Below are positions 1 through 9,153 of a DNA stretch of 46,530 nucleotides, piece by piece; within the stretch, counting starts at the first letter, position 1; every line of letters starts with the position of its first letter. The stretch spans positions 1 to 46,530 of the forward strand of contig JAEUUX010000236.1 in assembly GCA_016787295.1 (NCBI GenBank), read 5' to 3'. A program made the position numbers and the translations under genes. The notes beneath the pieces were generated by a model, which saw only the letters and a list, made by a program, of their open reading frames with translations, searched no databases and was not told the origin of the DNA. This stretch comes from Chitinophagales bacterium (GTDB lineage Bacteria; Bacteroidota; Bacteroidia; Chitinophagales; UBA2359).

Positions 1-147
1 GTCGTGGACGTAAAAGTTTAGGTCGTGGACGTAAAAGTTTAGGTCGTGGACGTAAAAGTTTAGGTCGTGGACGTAAAAGTTTAGGTCGTGGACGTAAAAG
101 TTTAGGTCGAGAACCTAAAAGTTTAGGTCGAGAACCTAAAAGTTTAG
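1..147. repeat. 21-bp tandem repeat, 7 copies
   Basis: Seven head-to-tail 21-bp units fill the left edge. The first five are identical, each starting GTCGTGGACG and ending AAAAGTTTAG. The last two are identical to each other and differ from the first five at three positions (GTCGAGAACC start). The array begins exactly at base 1, so it probably continues outside the window. One forward frame is open throughout (heptapeptide RGRKSLG, then REPKSLG) and stops at 162-164, so the 3' end of a repetitive coding region cannot be excluded. No start or non-repetitive protein part is visible, so it is called a repeat only. Confidence 0.95.
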
Positions 148-209
148 TAAACACCCTCCTTTAGTTTTATCTGCCCTGCGATTACATTTGCGCCATCTGG
201 GACAAAAAC

Positions 210-252
210 AAAAAACATGGCAGTCTTTTTTGCAAAGGCTACCATGTTTTTT
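210..252. terminator. Terminator hairpin after glutamine synthetase
   Basis: Inverted repeat AAAAAACATGG (210-220) / CCATGTTTTTT (242-252) with a loop of about 21 nt. It lies 16 nt past the stop of the minus-strand glutamine synthetase gene. The A-run at its left end becomes a U-run in that transcript, and the symmetric T-run would also serve plus-strand transcription. Confidence 0.65.
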
Positions 253-268
253 GGGAATGGAGGGTATG

Positions 269-2458
269 TTATCGGATAAACAAGATTTCTCTATATTTGG
301 GCAATGACCAATAGCGGTCGTCGACAATTTGCTCCAATCTGTCGGCGGCGGTGCGAATAGTATCAAAATAAGGTTTCACTTTTTCGCAATACGCATCGGC
401 AATTTGGTGGGCGTGGTGGTGTTCGTTAGCTTTTTCGCGCTCGACAAGCATGGCATCAGTAGCGTTTTTTAAGGTTTTGATACACGCAACACTTTCTTCT
501 AACAAATCTACTATGGGTGTTAGCTCTTTTTTCTTGATTCCCAATTCCTGCAAACCGCGCAAATTAGTAATCAGGTCGTTTTGGTAGCGTACTGCCGAAG
601 GAATGACCATCGTTGTGACCATATCAGATAGTGTGAGGGCTTCTATTTCTATTTTTCGCTTATAGGTCTCCAACTGCACCTCGTAGCGTGCCTCCAATTC
701 GCGCTCCAAATACACGCCATTGTCCACCAACAAGGCTTTGGCTTGGGGAGTCATCAAGAAATCTAAGGCTTTAGGTGTTGTCTTAACGTTCGACAAACCG
801 CGTCGGGCGGCTTCATCTGCCCACTCTTGGCTGTAGTTGTCTCCTTCGAACAAGATGTGTTTCGATTCAACCACATAGCGACGCAATACCCGCAAAATTG
901 CGCCATCTTTGGTTTCTTTTTGTGCAATAAGTTTCTCCACTTCTTCATGAAAACTTTTTAATTGTTGCGCTACAATGGCGTTTAAGATGGTCATTGGATA
1001 GGCACAATTGGCAGATGAACCCACAGCTCGCACCTCAAATTTGTTACCCGTAAAAGCAAAAGGTGAGGTACGGTTTCGGTCGGTATTGTCTAACAATAAA
1101 TCGGGAATTTTGTTGTGGATATCGAGTTTTAGTTCGCTGCGGCTATTGTCGTCCATTTTGCCTGCTTTCACTTTTTCCTCCAATTCCTCCAACACTTTGG
1201 TCAAAGTTGTACCGATGAAAATGGAGATGATGGCGGGCGGTGCTTCGTTGGCACCCAAACGATGATCGTTGTTTGCCGATGCAATGGTAGCCCGCAACAG
1301 GTCGGCATGTTGACTCACGCCTTTGATGGTATTGATAAAAAAGGTAAGAAACTGCAAATTGGTGCGTGGCGTTTTGCCGGGCGACAAAAGGTTTTTACCT
1401 GTGTCTGTTCCCATCGACCAATTGTTGTGTTTGCCTGACCCATTGATACCTGCAAAAGGTTTTTCGTGGAACAATACGCGCAAACGGTGTCTTTTAGCAA
1501 TGCGGTCCATCAAGTCCATCAACAATTGGTTTTGGTCAACGGCTAAATTGACTTCCTCAAACATCGGTGCGCACTCGTATTGTCCGGGTGCCACTTCGTT
1601 GTGGCGTGTTCGGATAGGTATACCCAATTTGTGTGCTTCCACTTCGAGGTCGAGCATATAGGCATATACACGTTCGGGAATAGACGCAAAATAGTGGTCT
1701 TCGAGCTGTTGTCCTTTGGCAGCCGAAGCACCAAGGAGGGTGCGTCCTGTTGCCATAAGGTCGGGGCGTGCCATAAACAAGGCTTCGTCTACCAAAAAGT
1801 ATTCTTGTTCCCAACCCAAAGTGGTGTATACTTTGGTCACGTTGCGGTCAAAGTATTGACAGACAGGCAGGGCAGCATCTTCCAATAGGTGTATAGACTT
1901 GAGCAAAGGAGCTTTGTAGTCGAGCGATTCGCCGGTATAGGATACAAAAATGGTGGGAATACACAAAGTTTTGCCCGAACTACCAACAGACATAATAAAG
2001 GCGGGAGAAGATGGATCCCAAGCCGTATAGCCTCGTGCCTCGAAAGTGACACGCAAACCACCCGAAGGAAAACTCGAAGCATCAGGTTCTTGTTGTACTA
2101 AGGCATCACCACTAAAAGCCTCAATTGCCTTGCCGTCGGCAAGTGTGAAAAAGGTATCGTGTTTTTCGGCAGTAGAGCCGGTGAGGGGCTGAAACCAGTG
2201 GCAATAGGCATTGGCACCGCGCTCCACTGCCCATGCTTTCATGGCAGCGGCTACTTGGTCGGCTACGCGTCGGTCTATTTTTTTGCCTTCTTTCACCGAA
2301 GCCTGCACACTTTCAAACGCTTCTTTCGAAATGTATTGACGCATGACATCAAGCTGAAAAACATTGCTCGCATAATAATCAGATACCTTAGTAGAAGGTA
2401 ACTTAACATCGATACTTGGGCGCAATTGCGCTTGCTCTAATGCACTAAATCGGGACAT
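269..2458 (-). CDS. glnN: Type III glutamine synthetase
   Basis: Makes glutamine from glutamate, ammonia and ATP in the cytoplasm, the main ammonia-assimilation step. The 729-residue product has the length of the large type III enzymes of Bacteroidota, not the roughly 450-470 residues of type I. Visible signatures include FEARGYTAWDPSSPAF near the N-terminus, the NEVAPGQYECAPMFE block, the GINGSGKHNNWSMGT ATP/metal region and NRTSPFAFTGNKFEVRAVGSS. The frame is open upstream to 2515, but the ATG at 2456-2458 (MSRFSALEQAQ) is preferred because it gives the usual family N-terminus and because a consensus promoter with its start point lies inside the longer version. It is a single-gene unit with a promoter at 2493-2522 and a terminator at 210-252. 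No glnB or amt gene is adjacent. Confidence 0.96.
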   Translation of the reverse strand: MSRFSALEQAQLRPSIDVKLPSTKVSDYYASNVFQLDVMRQYISKEAFESVQASVKEGKKIDRRVADQVAAAMKAWAVERGANAYCHWFQPLTGSTAEKHDTFFTLADGKAIEAFSGDALVQQEPDASSFPSGGLRVTFEARGYTAWDPSSPAFIMSVGSSGKTLCIPTIFVSYTGESLDYKAPLLKSIHLLEDAALPVCQYFDRNVTKVYTTLGWEQEYFLVDEALFMARPDLMATGRTLLGASAAKGQQLEDHYFASIPERVYAYMLDLEVEAHKLGIPIRTRHNEVAPGQYECAPMFEEVNLAVDQNQLLMDLMDRIAKRHRLRVLFHEKPFAGINGSGKHNNWSMGTDTGKNLLSPGKTPRTNLQFLTFFINTIKGVSQHADLLRATIASANNDHRLGANEAPPAIISIFIGTTLTKVLEELEEKVKAGKMDDNSRSELKLDIHNKIPDLLLDNTDRNRTSPFAFTGNKFEVRAVGSSANCAYPMTILNAIVAQQLKSFHEEVEKLIAQKETKDGAILRVLRRYVVESKHILFEGDNYSQEWADEAARRGLSNVKTTPKALDFLMTPQAKALLVDNGVYLERELEARYEVQLETYKRKIEIEALTLSDMVTTMVIPSAVRYQNDLITNLRGLQELGIKKKELTPIVDLLEESVACIKTLKNATDAMLVEREKANEHHHAHQIADAYCEKVKPYFDTIRTAADRLEQIVDDRYWSLPKYREILFIR

Positions 2459-2492
2459 AATACTTATTTTTGATGATTGCTTAATTTTGGGG

Positions 2493-2522
2493 CAAAGGTA
2501 AGTATTGTTTTCCAAAAAACAA
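2493..2522 (-). promoter_or_regulatory. Bacteroidota-type promoter for glnN
   Basis: On the minus strand, TTG (2520-2522), 19 nt, then TACCTTTG (2493-2500) matches the sigma-ABfr consensus TTG-N19/20-TAnnTTTG. Transcription would begin about 28 nt upstream of the chosen ATG. This supports the shorter N-terminus. Confidence 0.7.
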
Positions 2523-2855
2523 TATTTTTTTTAGTGTAAGGCTTGTTTTTTGGTGTTTTTTCAAAAAAAAGTCAACTTTTTTTGTTAATAAGCCTAATAA
2601 ATTGCATTTTTTTCGTTTTTTTATTACATTTTTTTTTCTATTATCTATATTAGCGTTGCCACAAAAAGGCTTTTTTAGGTGTCTATGTGGTGTTTGTTTT
2701 CCATTATTAGCCCGATTATAAACTATTAGCGTACAACAATTAAAAAAAGCAATAAACAGCCAATATCTAAAGACCATAAAATAAAAGAATTGTTTTGGGG
2801 AGTAATTTTGCTCCTTATCTGTTCTTTTCAAACTCACTAACTATACTTTATAATA
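2523..2855. other. Divergent intergenic region, very AT-rich
   Basis: Space between the divergent glnN and S66-peptidase promoters. It is dominated by A and T homopolymer runs. No conserved RNA structure, operator-like palindrome or credible small gene was recognised in it. Confidence 0.5.
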
Positions 2856-2886
2856 TTTGGCAAACGATATAAAAGCAGTATCTTTG
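2856..2886 (+). promoter_or_regulatory. Bacteroidota-type promoter for S66 peptidase
   Basis: TTTG (2856-2859), 19 nt, TATCTTTG (2879-2886). This is a full match to the phylum's primary sigma consensus, about 100 nt upstream of the ATG at 2988. Confidence 0.75.
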
Positions 2887-2987
2887 CCTCAAAAACTGCC
2901 TTGCAACCGCAACTTAGCGCAAACAATAGATTTTTGTTGCTGCAATAGGTTATATTTGCTGGGCTTTCTAAAATTTTGTTCTACAAT

Positions 2988-3911
2988 ATGTCTATTCATC
3001 TTCCCAAAATCCAAACGCCACCACCACTCAAAGCAGGTGACACGATAGCTCTTGTGGCTACGGCGCGAAAAATAGAGTCTGATGCCTTGCTTTTTGCAGT
3101 GCAGTTGTTCGAAAGTTGGCAACTAAAGGTGGTGTGGGGTGAAACACTCAATAAATCGCACCACCAATTTGCAGGTACAGACCCAGAACGTAGCAGCGAT
3201 TTACAACAATATGTAGCACAACCCGACATAAAAGCTATTGTTTGTGTGCGTGGTGGTTATGGGTCAATGCGAATTGTCGATGCCATAGATTTTGCGCCAA
3301 TAATGACTACTCCCAAGTGGTTAGTGGGCTATAGCGATGTCACTGTTTTGCATAACCATTTGTATCAACAATGCCATTTGGCAAGTATTCATGCCTCTAT
3401 GCCTATCAATTTTGCTACCAACTCTATGGAGTCTATCGAGTCGTTGCGAAAAGCTTTGTTTGGAGAATCGTTGTGCTACGAAAATATCCCTACACACCCA
3501 CTCAATCGCATAGGTATGGCATACGCGCCTGTGGTGGGCGGTAATCTTTCATTGTTGTGTGCTAACATTGGTACGCCTTCAGAACTCGATACAAGCGGCA
3601 AAATTTTATTCTTAGAAGACCTCGACGAATATCTTTACCACATCGACCGCATGATGGTGCAACTCAAACGAAGCAATAAATTGACAAATTTGGCAGGTTT
3701 AATGGTAGGTGGCATGACCGACATGAAAGACAATGCCATTCCTTTTGGCTCCAATGCCTACGAGATTATTGCCGAACACACAACTGCTTATACATATCCA
3801 GTGGGTTTCAATTTTCCTTTTGGACATATCGACGACAACAGAGCTATAATACATGGCGCGAGGGCAAGGCTGAACGTGGAAGAAAAACATAGTAGTTTGT
3901 TGTTCCAATAG
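2988..3911 (+). CDS. LD-carboxypeptidase family (S66) serine peptidase
   Basis: Member of peptidase family S66 (LdcA/MccF). LdcA enzymes remove the terminal D-alanine from tetrapeptides during murein recycling in the cytoplasm; MccF-type members cleave other amide bonds, so the exact substrate is not fixed. The 307-residue product shows the family order: VCVRGGYGSMR, then the nucleophile Ser116 in GYSDVT, Glu210 in FLEDLDE and His280 in FPFGHIDDN, a complete Ser-Glu-His set. No signal peptide is seen. The ATG at 2988 is chosen; an in-frame TTG at 2976 is the alternative. It has its own consensus promoter and is followed by 269 nt before the AAA ATPase gene. Confidence 0.9.
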   Translation: MSIHLPKIQTPPPLKAGDTIALVATARKIESDALLFAVQLFESWQLKVVWGETLNKSHHQFAGTDPERSSDLQQYVAQPDIKAIVCVRGGYGSMRIVDAIDFAPIMTTPKWLVGYSDVTVLHNHLYQQCHLASIHASMPINFATNSMESIESLRKALFGESLCYENIPTHPLNRIGMAYAPVVGGNLSLLCANIGTPSELDTSGKILFLEDLDEYLYHIDRMMVQLKRSNKLTNLAGLMVGGMTDMKDNAIPFGSNAYEIIAEHTTAYTYPVGFNFPFGHIDDNRAIIHGARARLNVEEKHSSLLFQ

Positions 3912-4105
3912 ACATTGTGTATTGTTTTTGTTTTGCAAAAACCATGTTCCTTCAATCATAGAAATATAGCTCCATTACTATTCCAATACTGTTTAATGTT
4001 TGACAAAGTGGTGGTTATTAAGACTGAGAATGTTAAAAAGTTTTATTATAGGACAAAGAAAATACAAAAAAAGCTTTTAATAGATAAAGGCTAAAAAAAA
4101 ATGCT

Positions 4106-4113
4106 TACCTTTG
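4106..4113 (+). promoter_or_regulatory. -7 element upstream of the AAA ATPase
   Basis: TACCTTTG at 4106-4113 followed by GCGCC matches the -7 element found elsewhere in the window. The expected upstream TTTG is not at the right distance, so this is a partial match only, 67 nt before the ATG at 4181. Confidence 0.45.
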
Positions 4114-4180
4114 CGCCAACTTTGCATACTTAAATACGCTTTTTAACACGCCATTTGGCGTTGATATTTTTGCCTATACC

Positions 4181-6775
4181 ATGAAAGAAAAATATAAATT
4201 TAAAGAAATAAAAACTTACGGTTCCCTAGAAATGTTATTTGAGGGAAACCGTATCTATCGGATTGTACATGACGAATCCGAAACTTGCTACATCAATGCC
4301 GAATTGTCTCTCTACAACCTTTTGTTTCAAGAGAACGAAAGTTGGGAGATGTCGGTTACGTTTCGCGCCGTGCAGCACCAAACAAATCGCGAAATGTGTA
4401 AAATTGATAAACGAGTGTCTGTGTTGCAAGAAGACAATATTGTATATGTGCGCGAAGGTTGGGGAACACCCGAGCCTGGATTTTGGAAAAAAGGAATCTA
4501 TAAGTGGGAGGTGATAGTAGACAGCAAATTGTTGGGTGAGGCATGGTTCTATATTGTGAACAATGGTGTTGTAAATCCTCAAGACAACCCCTATTTCAAT
4601 ATCAAATCTATCAAACTTTTCGAATGTCCTTTTGAAGGCGTACAGTATGGGCAGCGTGAGTATTTGCAGGTGTTTGACCACAAAAAAACGCGTTATATCA
4701 ATGCCGAATTGATTTTGGAAAATAAACTATCCGCCGAACCGCACCTGCCACTTGAGTTGCAATTCAATATTTATAATGATACACGACAGCTCAAAGCACA
4801 TATGGTTTATTTCCAAAACATCTATGATAGCCGCGCCGAAATCGTATTGGATTCGGGCTATGGAACGCGACAACCGGGATTTTGGTATAAAGATAACTAT
4901 ACAGTAGAGGTGGTGTTTATGAATACCATCATTGCCATTGTGCCTTTTAAAGTTGCCGATACCGATGAGCCTTTTTCGGGTGCTTATGATGGATATGAAT
5001 ACCAAACTGAAAACGGTTTTGTTCAACAAAATCCTGTCGAAAAACCCTTTACAGTGGAAGAAGCGCGCAAAGAATTGGACGAGTTGGTCGGTTTGGAAAC
5101 TGTTAAAAAACAAATCAACGAATTAGCTGCCTACATCAAGTTTATTCAGTTGCGGACTAAGCGCGGATTTGTCGAAAAACAAAACTATAATTTACATGCT
5201 ATTTTTACGGGTAATCCCGGAACAGGCAAAACCACAGTAGCTCGCACATTGGGCAATATCTATAAAGCTTTGGGCGTACTAAAGAATGGCAAAGTACACG
5301 AAGTGGGACGCGCCGAATTAGTGGCAGAATACATCGGACAAACGGCTCCAAAGGTGAAAAAAGTGATAGAACAAGCACGTGGCGGCATTTTGTTTATCGA
5401 CGAAGCCTATTCACTCACCAATCGCGGTGATGATGGCAAAGATTTTGGACGCGAAGTCATTGAGGTTGTTCTGAAAGAAATGTCTGACGGCCCTGGCGAT
5501 ATTGCTATTATTTGCGCGGGTTATCCCAAAGAAATGCAACATTTCTTAGATTCTAATCCCGGTTTGGCATCGCGATTTGGACATTTTATCCATTTTCCCG
5601 ATTATACACCCGAAGAATTGATGCAAATTGCCGAATATGCGTGTCACAACCGCAGTGTGACCATCGCTCCCAATGCCTTAGCCACTATCCACAAACAAGT
5701 GGTGGAAAGCTATCGCAACCGCAACCGTATTTTCGGAAATGCCCGCTATATTAATGGCGTTATCGAAGAAGCCAAACGCAACTTGGGTATCCGCATTATG
5801 GCGATGGAAGATCCCGATAATTTAAGCACCGAGCAACTATCAACTATTGCAGTAGAAGATATTAACAAAGTTTTTGAACGCCAAGCCAAAAAGGTAGTGA
5901 AACTACCCATTGCCGAAGACGATTTGCAACAAGCCCTCACCGAACTCAACGGACTGATTGGTTTGAGTAATGTCAAAAACGAAGTTGCCGAAATTGTAAA
6001 ATTGGTGCGTTACTACCACGAAACAGGCAGAGACATACACACAGCATTTTCGCTACATACTGTTTTTACGGGTAATCCTGGCACAGGAAAAACTACAGTG
6101 GCGCGTATCTTGGTGCGAATCTATAAAGCCTTGGGCATATTGGAGCGCGGACATACCGTAGAGGTAGACCGCAAAGATTTGGTGGCTGCCTATATCGGAC
6201 AAACAGCCATGAAAACCAGCGCCAAAATTGACGAAGCTATCGGCGGCGGTTTATTCATCGACGAAGCATATGCTCTGTCGAAAGGAGACAACGACTTTGG
6301 GCGCGAAGCCATTGAAGTATTGCTCAAACGCATGGAAGACGAGCGTGGGCGTTTCATGGCTATTGTAGCAGGCTATACCCAAGAGATGAAACTGTTTATC
6401 GAAACCAATCCAGGGCTGAAATCGCGCTTTGACAAGTACTTTCATTTCAACGATTATACCGAAGACGAACTGATGCAGATTGCCCACGAATTGTATGCCA
6501 CACAAAACTTGAAATTAGAGGATAGTGCCGCCACTTATCTGCGCAACTATGTAGGTAATTTGCTCAAAGCTAAAAACAAATACTTTGGCAATGCCCGTAG
6601 CATCAGAAAAATTGTGGAAGAAAGCACCCGCAAACAGCATTTGCGGCTGGCATCGCTGCCAATTGCGGCACGCACGCCCGAAATGATACAAAGTATTGTG
6701 GTGGACGATTTGCGTTATTTAGAAACCGAAGCTATGGCACAAGACGACCGAACTAAAATAGGTTTTCAAAAATAA
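4181..6775 (+). CDS. Tandem AAA+ ATPase, CbxX/EccA-like, with duplicated N-terminal domain
   Basis: An 864-residue protein built as two duplications. Residues about 10-125 and 150-270 resemble each other: both contain a YINAEL segment and a G(Y/W)GT..PGFW block ending in a beta-strand. Then come two AAA+ modules of the CbxX/CfqX (CbbX, SpoVK, EccA) type. Each has Walker A GNPGTGKTTVAR (Lys350 and Lys637), Walker B LFIDEAY (Asp407-Glu408 and Asp694-Glu695) and a downstream GNAR motif with a sensor-like arginine (FGNARYINGVI, FGNARSIRKIV). CbbX remodels Rubisco, and EccA proteins assist type VII secretion; neither partner gene is nearby, so the client is unknown. Both ATPase sites look intact. 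No signal peptide or membrane segment is seen. The N-terminal repeats are probably the client- or partner-binding part (inference). Confidence 0.85.
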   Translation: MKEKYKFKEIKTYGSLEMLFEGNRIYRIVHDESETCYINAELSLYNLLFQENESWEMSVTFRAVQHQTNREMCKIDKRVSVLQEDNIVYVREGWGTPEPGFWKKGIYKWEVIVDSKLLGEAWFYIVNNGVVNPQDNPYFNIKSIKLFECPFEGVQYGQREYLQVFDHKKTRYINAELILENKLSAEPHLPLELQFNIYNDTRQLKAHMVYFQNIYDSRAEIVLDSGYGTRQPGFWYKDNYTVEVVFMNTIIAIVPFKVADTDEPFSGAYDGYEYQTENGFVQQNPVEKPFTVEEARKELDELVGLETVKKQINELAAYIKFIQLRTKRGFVEKQNYNLHAIFTGNPGTGKTTVARTLGNIYKALGVLKNGKVHEVGRAELVAEYIGQTAPKVKKVIEQARGGILFIDEAYSLTNRGDDGKDFGREVIEVVLKEMSDGPGDIAIICAGYPKEMQHFLDSNPGLASRFGHFIHFPDYTPEELMQIAEYACHNRSVTIAPNALATIHKQVVESYRNRNRIFGNARYINGVIEEAKRNLGIRIMAMEDPDNLSTEQLSTIAVEDINKVFERQAKKVVKLPIAEDDLQQALTELNGLIGLSNVKNEVAEIVKLVRYYHETGRDIHTAFSLHTVFTGNPGTGKTTVARILVRIYKALGILERGHTVEVDRKDLVAAYIGQTAMKTSAKIDEAIGGGLFIDEAYALSKGDNDFGREAIEVLLKRMEDERGRFMAIVAGYTQEMKLFIETNPGLKSRFDKYFHFNDYTEDELMQIAHELYATQNLKLEDSAATYLRNYVGNLLKAKNKYFGNARSIRKIVEESTRKQHLRLASLPIAARTPEMIQSIVVDDLRYLETEAMAQDDRTKIGFQK

Positions 6776-6878
6776 TGTTGTCCTTTTTTTAGACAGCAAA
6801 GTATTTGTAAGCACTATTGTTATTTTTGTTTTGGACAAAATAAAAAACCGACTGCTGGTAGGCAATCGGTTGCATATT

Positions 6879-6917
6879 AAAACCTTTCGGAGACTCAAAA
6901 CCTCCGAAAGGTTTTTT
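6879..6917. terminator. Bidirectional terminator between convergent genes
   Basis: Perfect 14-bp inverted repeat (AAAACCTTTCGGAG at 6879-6892, its complement at 6902-6915) with a 9-nt loop and T-run ending at 6917. It lies between the plus-strand AAA ATPase gene and the minus-strand secreted protein gene and can serve both. Confidence 0.85.
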
Positions 6918-7011
6918 GTATAAAATGGCACTAAACAATATCAACAATTTGCAAAATTACTATACATAAATCGCTGAAAATCAAACAATTGTGAATCAAG
7001 TGTAATAAGTG

Positions 7012-7938
7012 TCATCTATTTATCAACACTTTTTGGCTCCAATACTCTCCCTTGTTAGTGGCAAGAGTACACAGATAGATACCCAATGGCAATTCGGCTA
7101 CCGAAACGTCCATTTGGGTGTTGCTTGGCGATACTGCTTGTTGTAAAACGGCTTGTCCTTGTGCATTATACAGTTTTAAGATACTCCCAAGCGTGTTGGG
7201 TAGCAATTGATAATGCAAAGTAAAAACGTTGTTAGCAGGGTTTGGACTAAGCGCAAAACCACCCGTGTTTGTTAGCGTTTCGATGGCTGTTATGGAGGTA
7301 TAATGGCAGGTATTAGGGTATTTTTGGTAAATTATTTCCTCGTTTTGCTCAAAACAAAGAAGTTCGGCTTCTGGTTCGTCTAATAAGCCTTGATGGGTTC
7401 GGTTAAATAAACCCTTAGAGCTACCTATCCCTTCTATCCATACTTCTTCTTCTGCTCCGCCTCCTACTTGGTTTTGGCTAAGGTATATTTTTTTTCTACC
7501 ACTGTCGTCAAAACTAACTTGTGTTACGGTGAGCAAATGCTCGCCCCACCACCAATCTAAATAATAGCTTGGGTCGGATAAGGTATCGCCTACTTGTAAC
7601 GAAAAATCGTAGAGCAAATGCTCAACAGCCTCGCTGGGATATAGAACATACGAACGCTGTGTTTGCTCATCTTGACGCAGCAAGGCATAAAAACTAAGGT
7701 TATTGAGGTTTAGGATAGAGTCGGGGCAATGATAGTATTTTTGGTAGGTAATACCATTAAGTATCGAGTCGCCCATAACGGTATATTTATGGTTATCGGC
7801 ATATGTATCGAACCACCATTGGGTTTTAGAAGAAACCGACCAAACGGCATCGGCACTCGGAAACGGAAAGTTGGTTTGGGCAAACAATGGTAATTGCCCA
7901 ATTATCCAAAAGACAATATAATGGCTTAAGTTTTTCAT
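7012..7938 (-). CDS. Secreted protein with type A type IX sorting domain
   Basis: A 308-residue exported protein of unknown function. It starts with a signal peptide (MKNLSHYIVFWIIGQLPLFAQ), followed by about 200 residues I do not recognise, rich in aromatic residues. It ends with a type A sorting domain (ALSPNPANNVFTLHY, then LYNAQGQAVLQQ, then ELPLGIYLCTL). Such domains direct transport through the type IX secretion system and are usually cleaved or used to anchor the protein at the surface. The frame is open to 7962, but the ATG at 7936-7938 gives a proper signal peptide and is chosen. The PorV homologue at 25807-26979 is the expected partner. The gene stands alone between two terminators. 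Confidence 0.85.
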   Translation of the reverse strand: MKNLSHYIVFWIIGQLPLFAQTNFPFPSADAVWSVSSKTQWWFDTYADNHKYTVMGDSILNGITYQKYYHCPDSILNLNNLSFYALLRQDEQTQRSYVLYPSEAVEHLLYDFSLQVGDTLSDPSYYLDWWWGEHLLTVTQVSFDDSGRKKIYLSQNQVGGGAEEEVWIEGIGSSKGLFNRTHQGLLDEPEAELLCFEQNEEIIYQKYPNTCHYTSITAIETLTNTGGFALSPNPANNVFTLHYQLLPNTLGSILKLYNAQGQAVLQQAVSPSNTQMDVSVAELPLGIYLCTLATNKGEYWSQKVLINR

Positions 7939-8082
7939 AAAATAGGGTTTATTGTTTAACAAATTTGTCAGTGTTCGGGTAGTATGTATTCAGCTATTTA
8001 TGTTTTTACACTGCAAAAATACACAATTTTCTCCAACAAAAAAAACTTTTTAATACGTTTTTGTGTTGTTTAGACATAAGAA

Positions 8083-8119
8083 AATAGGCGGTATTTCCTT
8101 GTGAGGAATACCGCCTATT
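8083..8119. terminator. Terminator after the dioxygenase-like gene
   Basis: AATAGGCGGTATT-CC stem (8083-8098) with its complement GGAATACCGCCTATT (8105-8119) and a short loop. It begins 26 nt past the stop of the minus-strand gene, so no further coding sequence for that protein can follow in the same message. Confidence 0.8.
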
Positions 8120-8144
8120 GTATTTTATAAATGGTGATGTTTTT

Positions 8145-9083
8145 TTATGGATTCACCTGCAAAATATTCAAAGTTCCTGCTGTGCCTGTCGTCCATTGCA
8201 CAGTCACCGAATTGGTGTTTTGTCCGCTAATAATGGATCCACCCGTAATTGTCCATTGATAAGTAGCATTCGTTACGGCTGGAACGCTGTAGGTATTACT
8301 ACTTGTTTGACATACTTCGACATTACCTGTTATAATAGGTTGTGTGCTACAAACCGTTGTGACTGGTGCATCAACTCCCACAGTAATGGTTCCGTTGTGG
8401 CTGCCATCGGTGTTCACTGTCAAATCCATCAATTGCAAAGTTTGCCATGCCCCGGAGGGAGAGCTGAAAATGCCATCAGCACTTGGATTAACAGGGTCGG
8501 CACCCCAGACCGAATACAAAGCATTGGAAGTATAGAGTTGGTTTTTAATATCTACAGGAAAAGTGAATTGGGAGGTTGCTTCAAGGTGTCCGCCAAGATA
8601 GACGCGGAAGTGAATATGAGCAGTTCTGCCCGGATACCAGCCCGGAAAAATAGTGGTAAAATTCACCTGTCCATTAGCATCAGTAATTTGTATGCCTCTA
8701 CAAAAAGTTTCGCCAATGTGGTTTTGTTGTCCTAAGTGTGCGTTGGTGGTATAGCCCGAATAGTAACCATCTTTGTCGCAATGCCACGCATCGACTCTTG
8801 CTCCCACAATAGGGTTGCAATTGTCGTTGATATTCACAATGGTCATTTGGAAATGTAGCGGCGAACCTTGACGGTCTTCGGCAATGTTTTGGCGATAATA
8901 TGCCATATTGCCACTCAAATTGAGCGGATAAGGACCCGCCGTTTCTTCGGGTACAACAATACAAGTGGGCAAGAATAGTTTTTGTGAAAAACGCAAACCG
9001 CTGGCAGCCTGTAGCAAAGGTTTGTGAAAAATGGCAGATAAACCCAATAAACCTGCATGACGAAGAAATTCTACACGTTTCAT
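8145..9083 (-). CDS. Secreted intradiol ring-cleavage dioxygenase-like protein with C-terminal PKD-like module
   Basis: A 312-residue protein. Residues about 40-220 match the intradiol (catechol/protocatechuate 3,4-) dioxygenase family: ETAGPYPLN carries the first iron-binding tyrosine, and GWYPGRTAHIHF carries the second tyrosine and the two histidines, so the Fe(III) site looks complete. The N-terminus (MKRVEFLRHAGLLGLSAIF) resembles a Tat signal but has Lys-Arg instead of Arg-Arg. Residues about 245-312 resemble a PKD/Ig-like module (TYQWTITGGSII...SVTVQW) of the kind that usually precedes a type IX sorting domain; here the protein simply ends. Aromatic-ring cleavage outside the cytoplasm is a reasonable reading, but substrate is unknown and no other catabolic gene is nearby. 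Confidence 0.82.
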   Translation of the reverse strand: MKRVEFLRHAGLLGLSAIFHKPLLQAASGLRFSQKLFLPTCIVVPEETAGPYPLNLSGNMAYYRQNIAEDRQGSPLHFQMTIVNINDNCNPIVGARVDAWHCDKDGYYSGYTTNAHLGQQNHIGETFCRGIQITDANGQVNFTTIFPGWYPGRTAHIHFRVYLGGHLEATSQFTFPVDIKNQLYTSNALYSVWGADPVNPSADGIFSSPSGAWQTLQLMDLTVNTDGSHNGTITVGVDAPVTTVCSTQPIITGNVEVCQTSSNTYSVPAVTNATYQWTITGGSIISGQNTNSVTVQWTTGTAGTLNILQVNP

Positions 9084-9153
9084 ACGTTTAAATTATTCAG
9101 TTTGGTATTAACATAAAACACGTAGAAATACTATTTTTTGTTGCCTATACAGA

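Noticed and set aside
1-147. 21-bp array considered as CRISPR or iteron origin
   Set aside because: No spacers, unit too short, and no replication initiator gene nearby; left as a plain tandem repeat.
2481-2837. 118-codon minus-strand frame upstream of glnN
   Set aside because: Lys/Phe-rich translation of A/T homopolymer runs overlapping the glnN promoter; not a gene.
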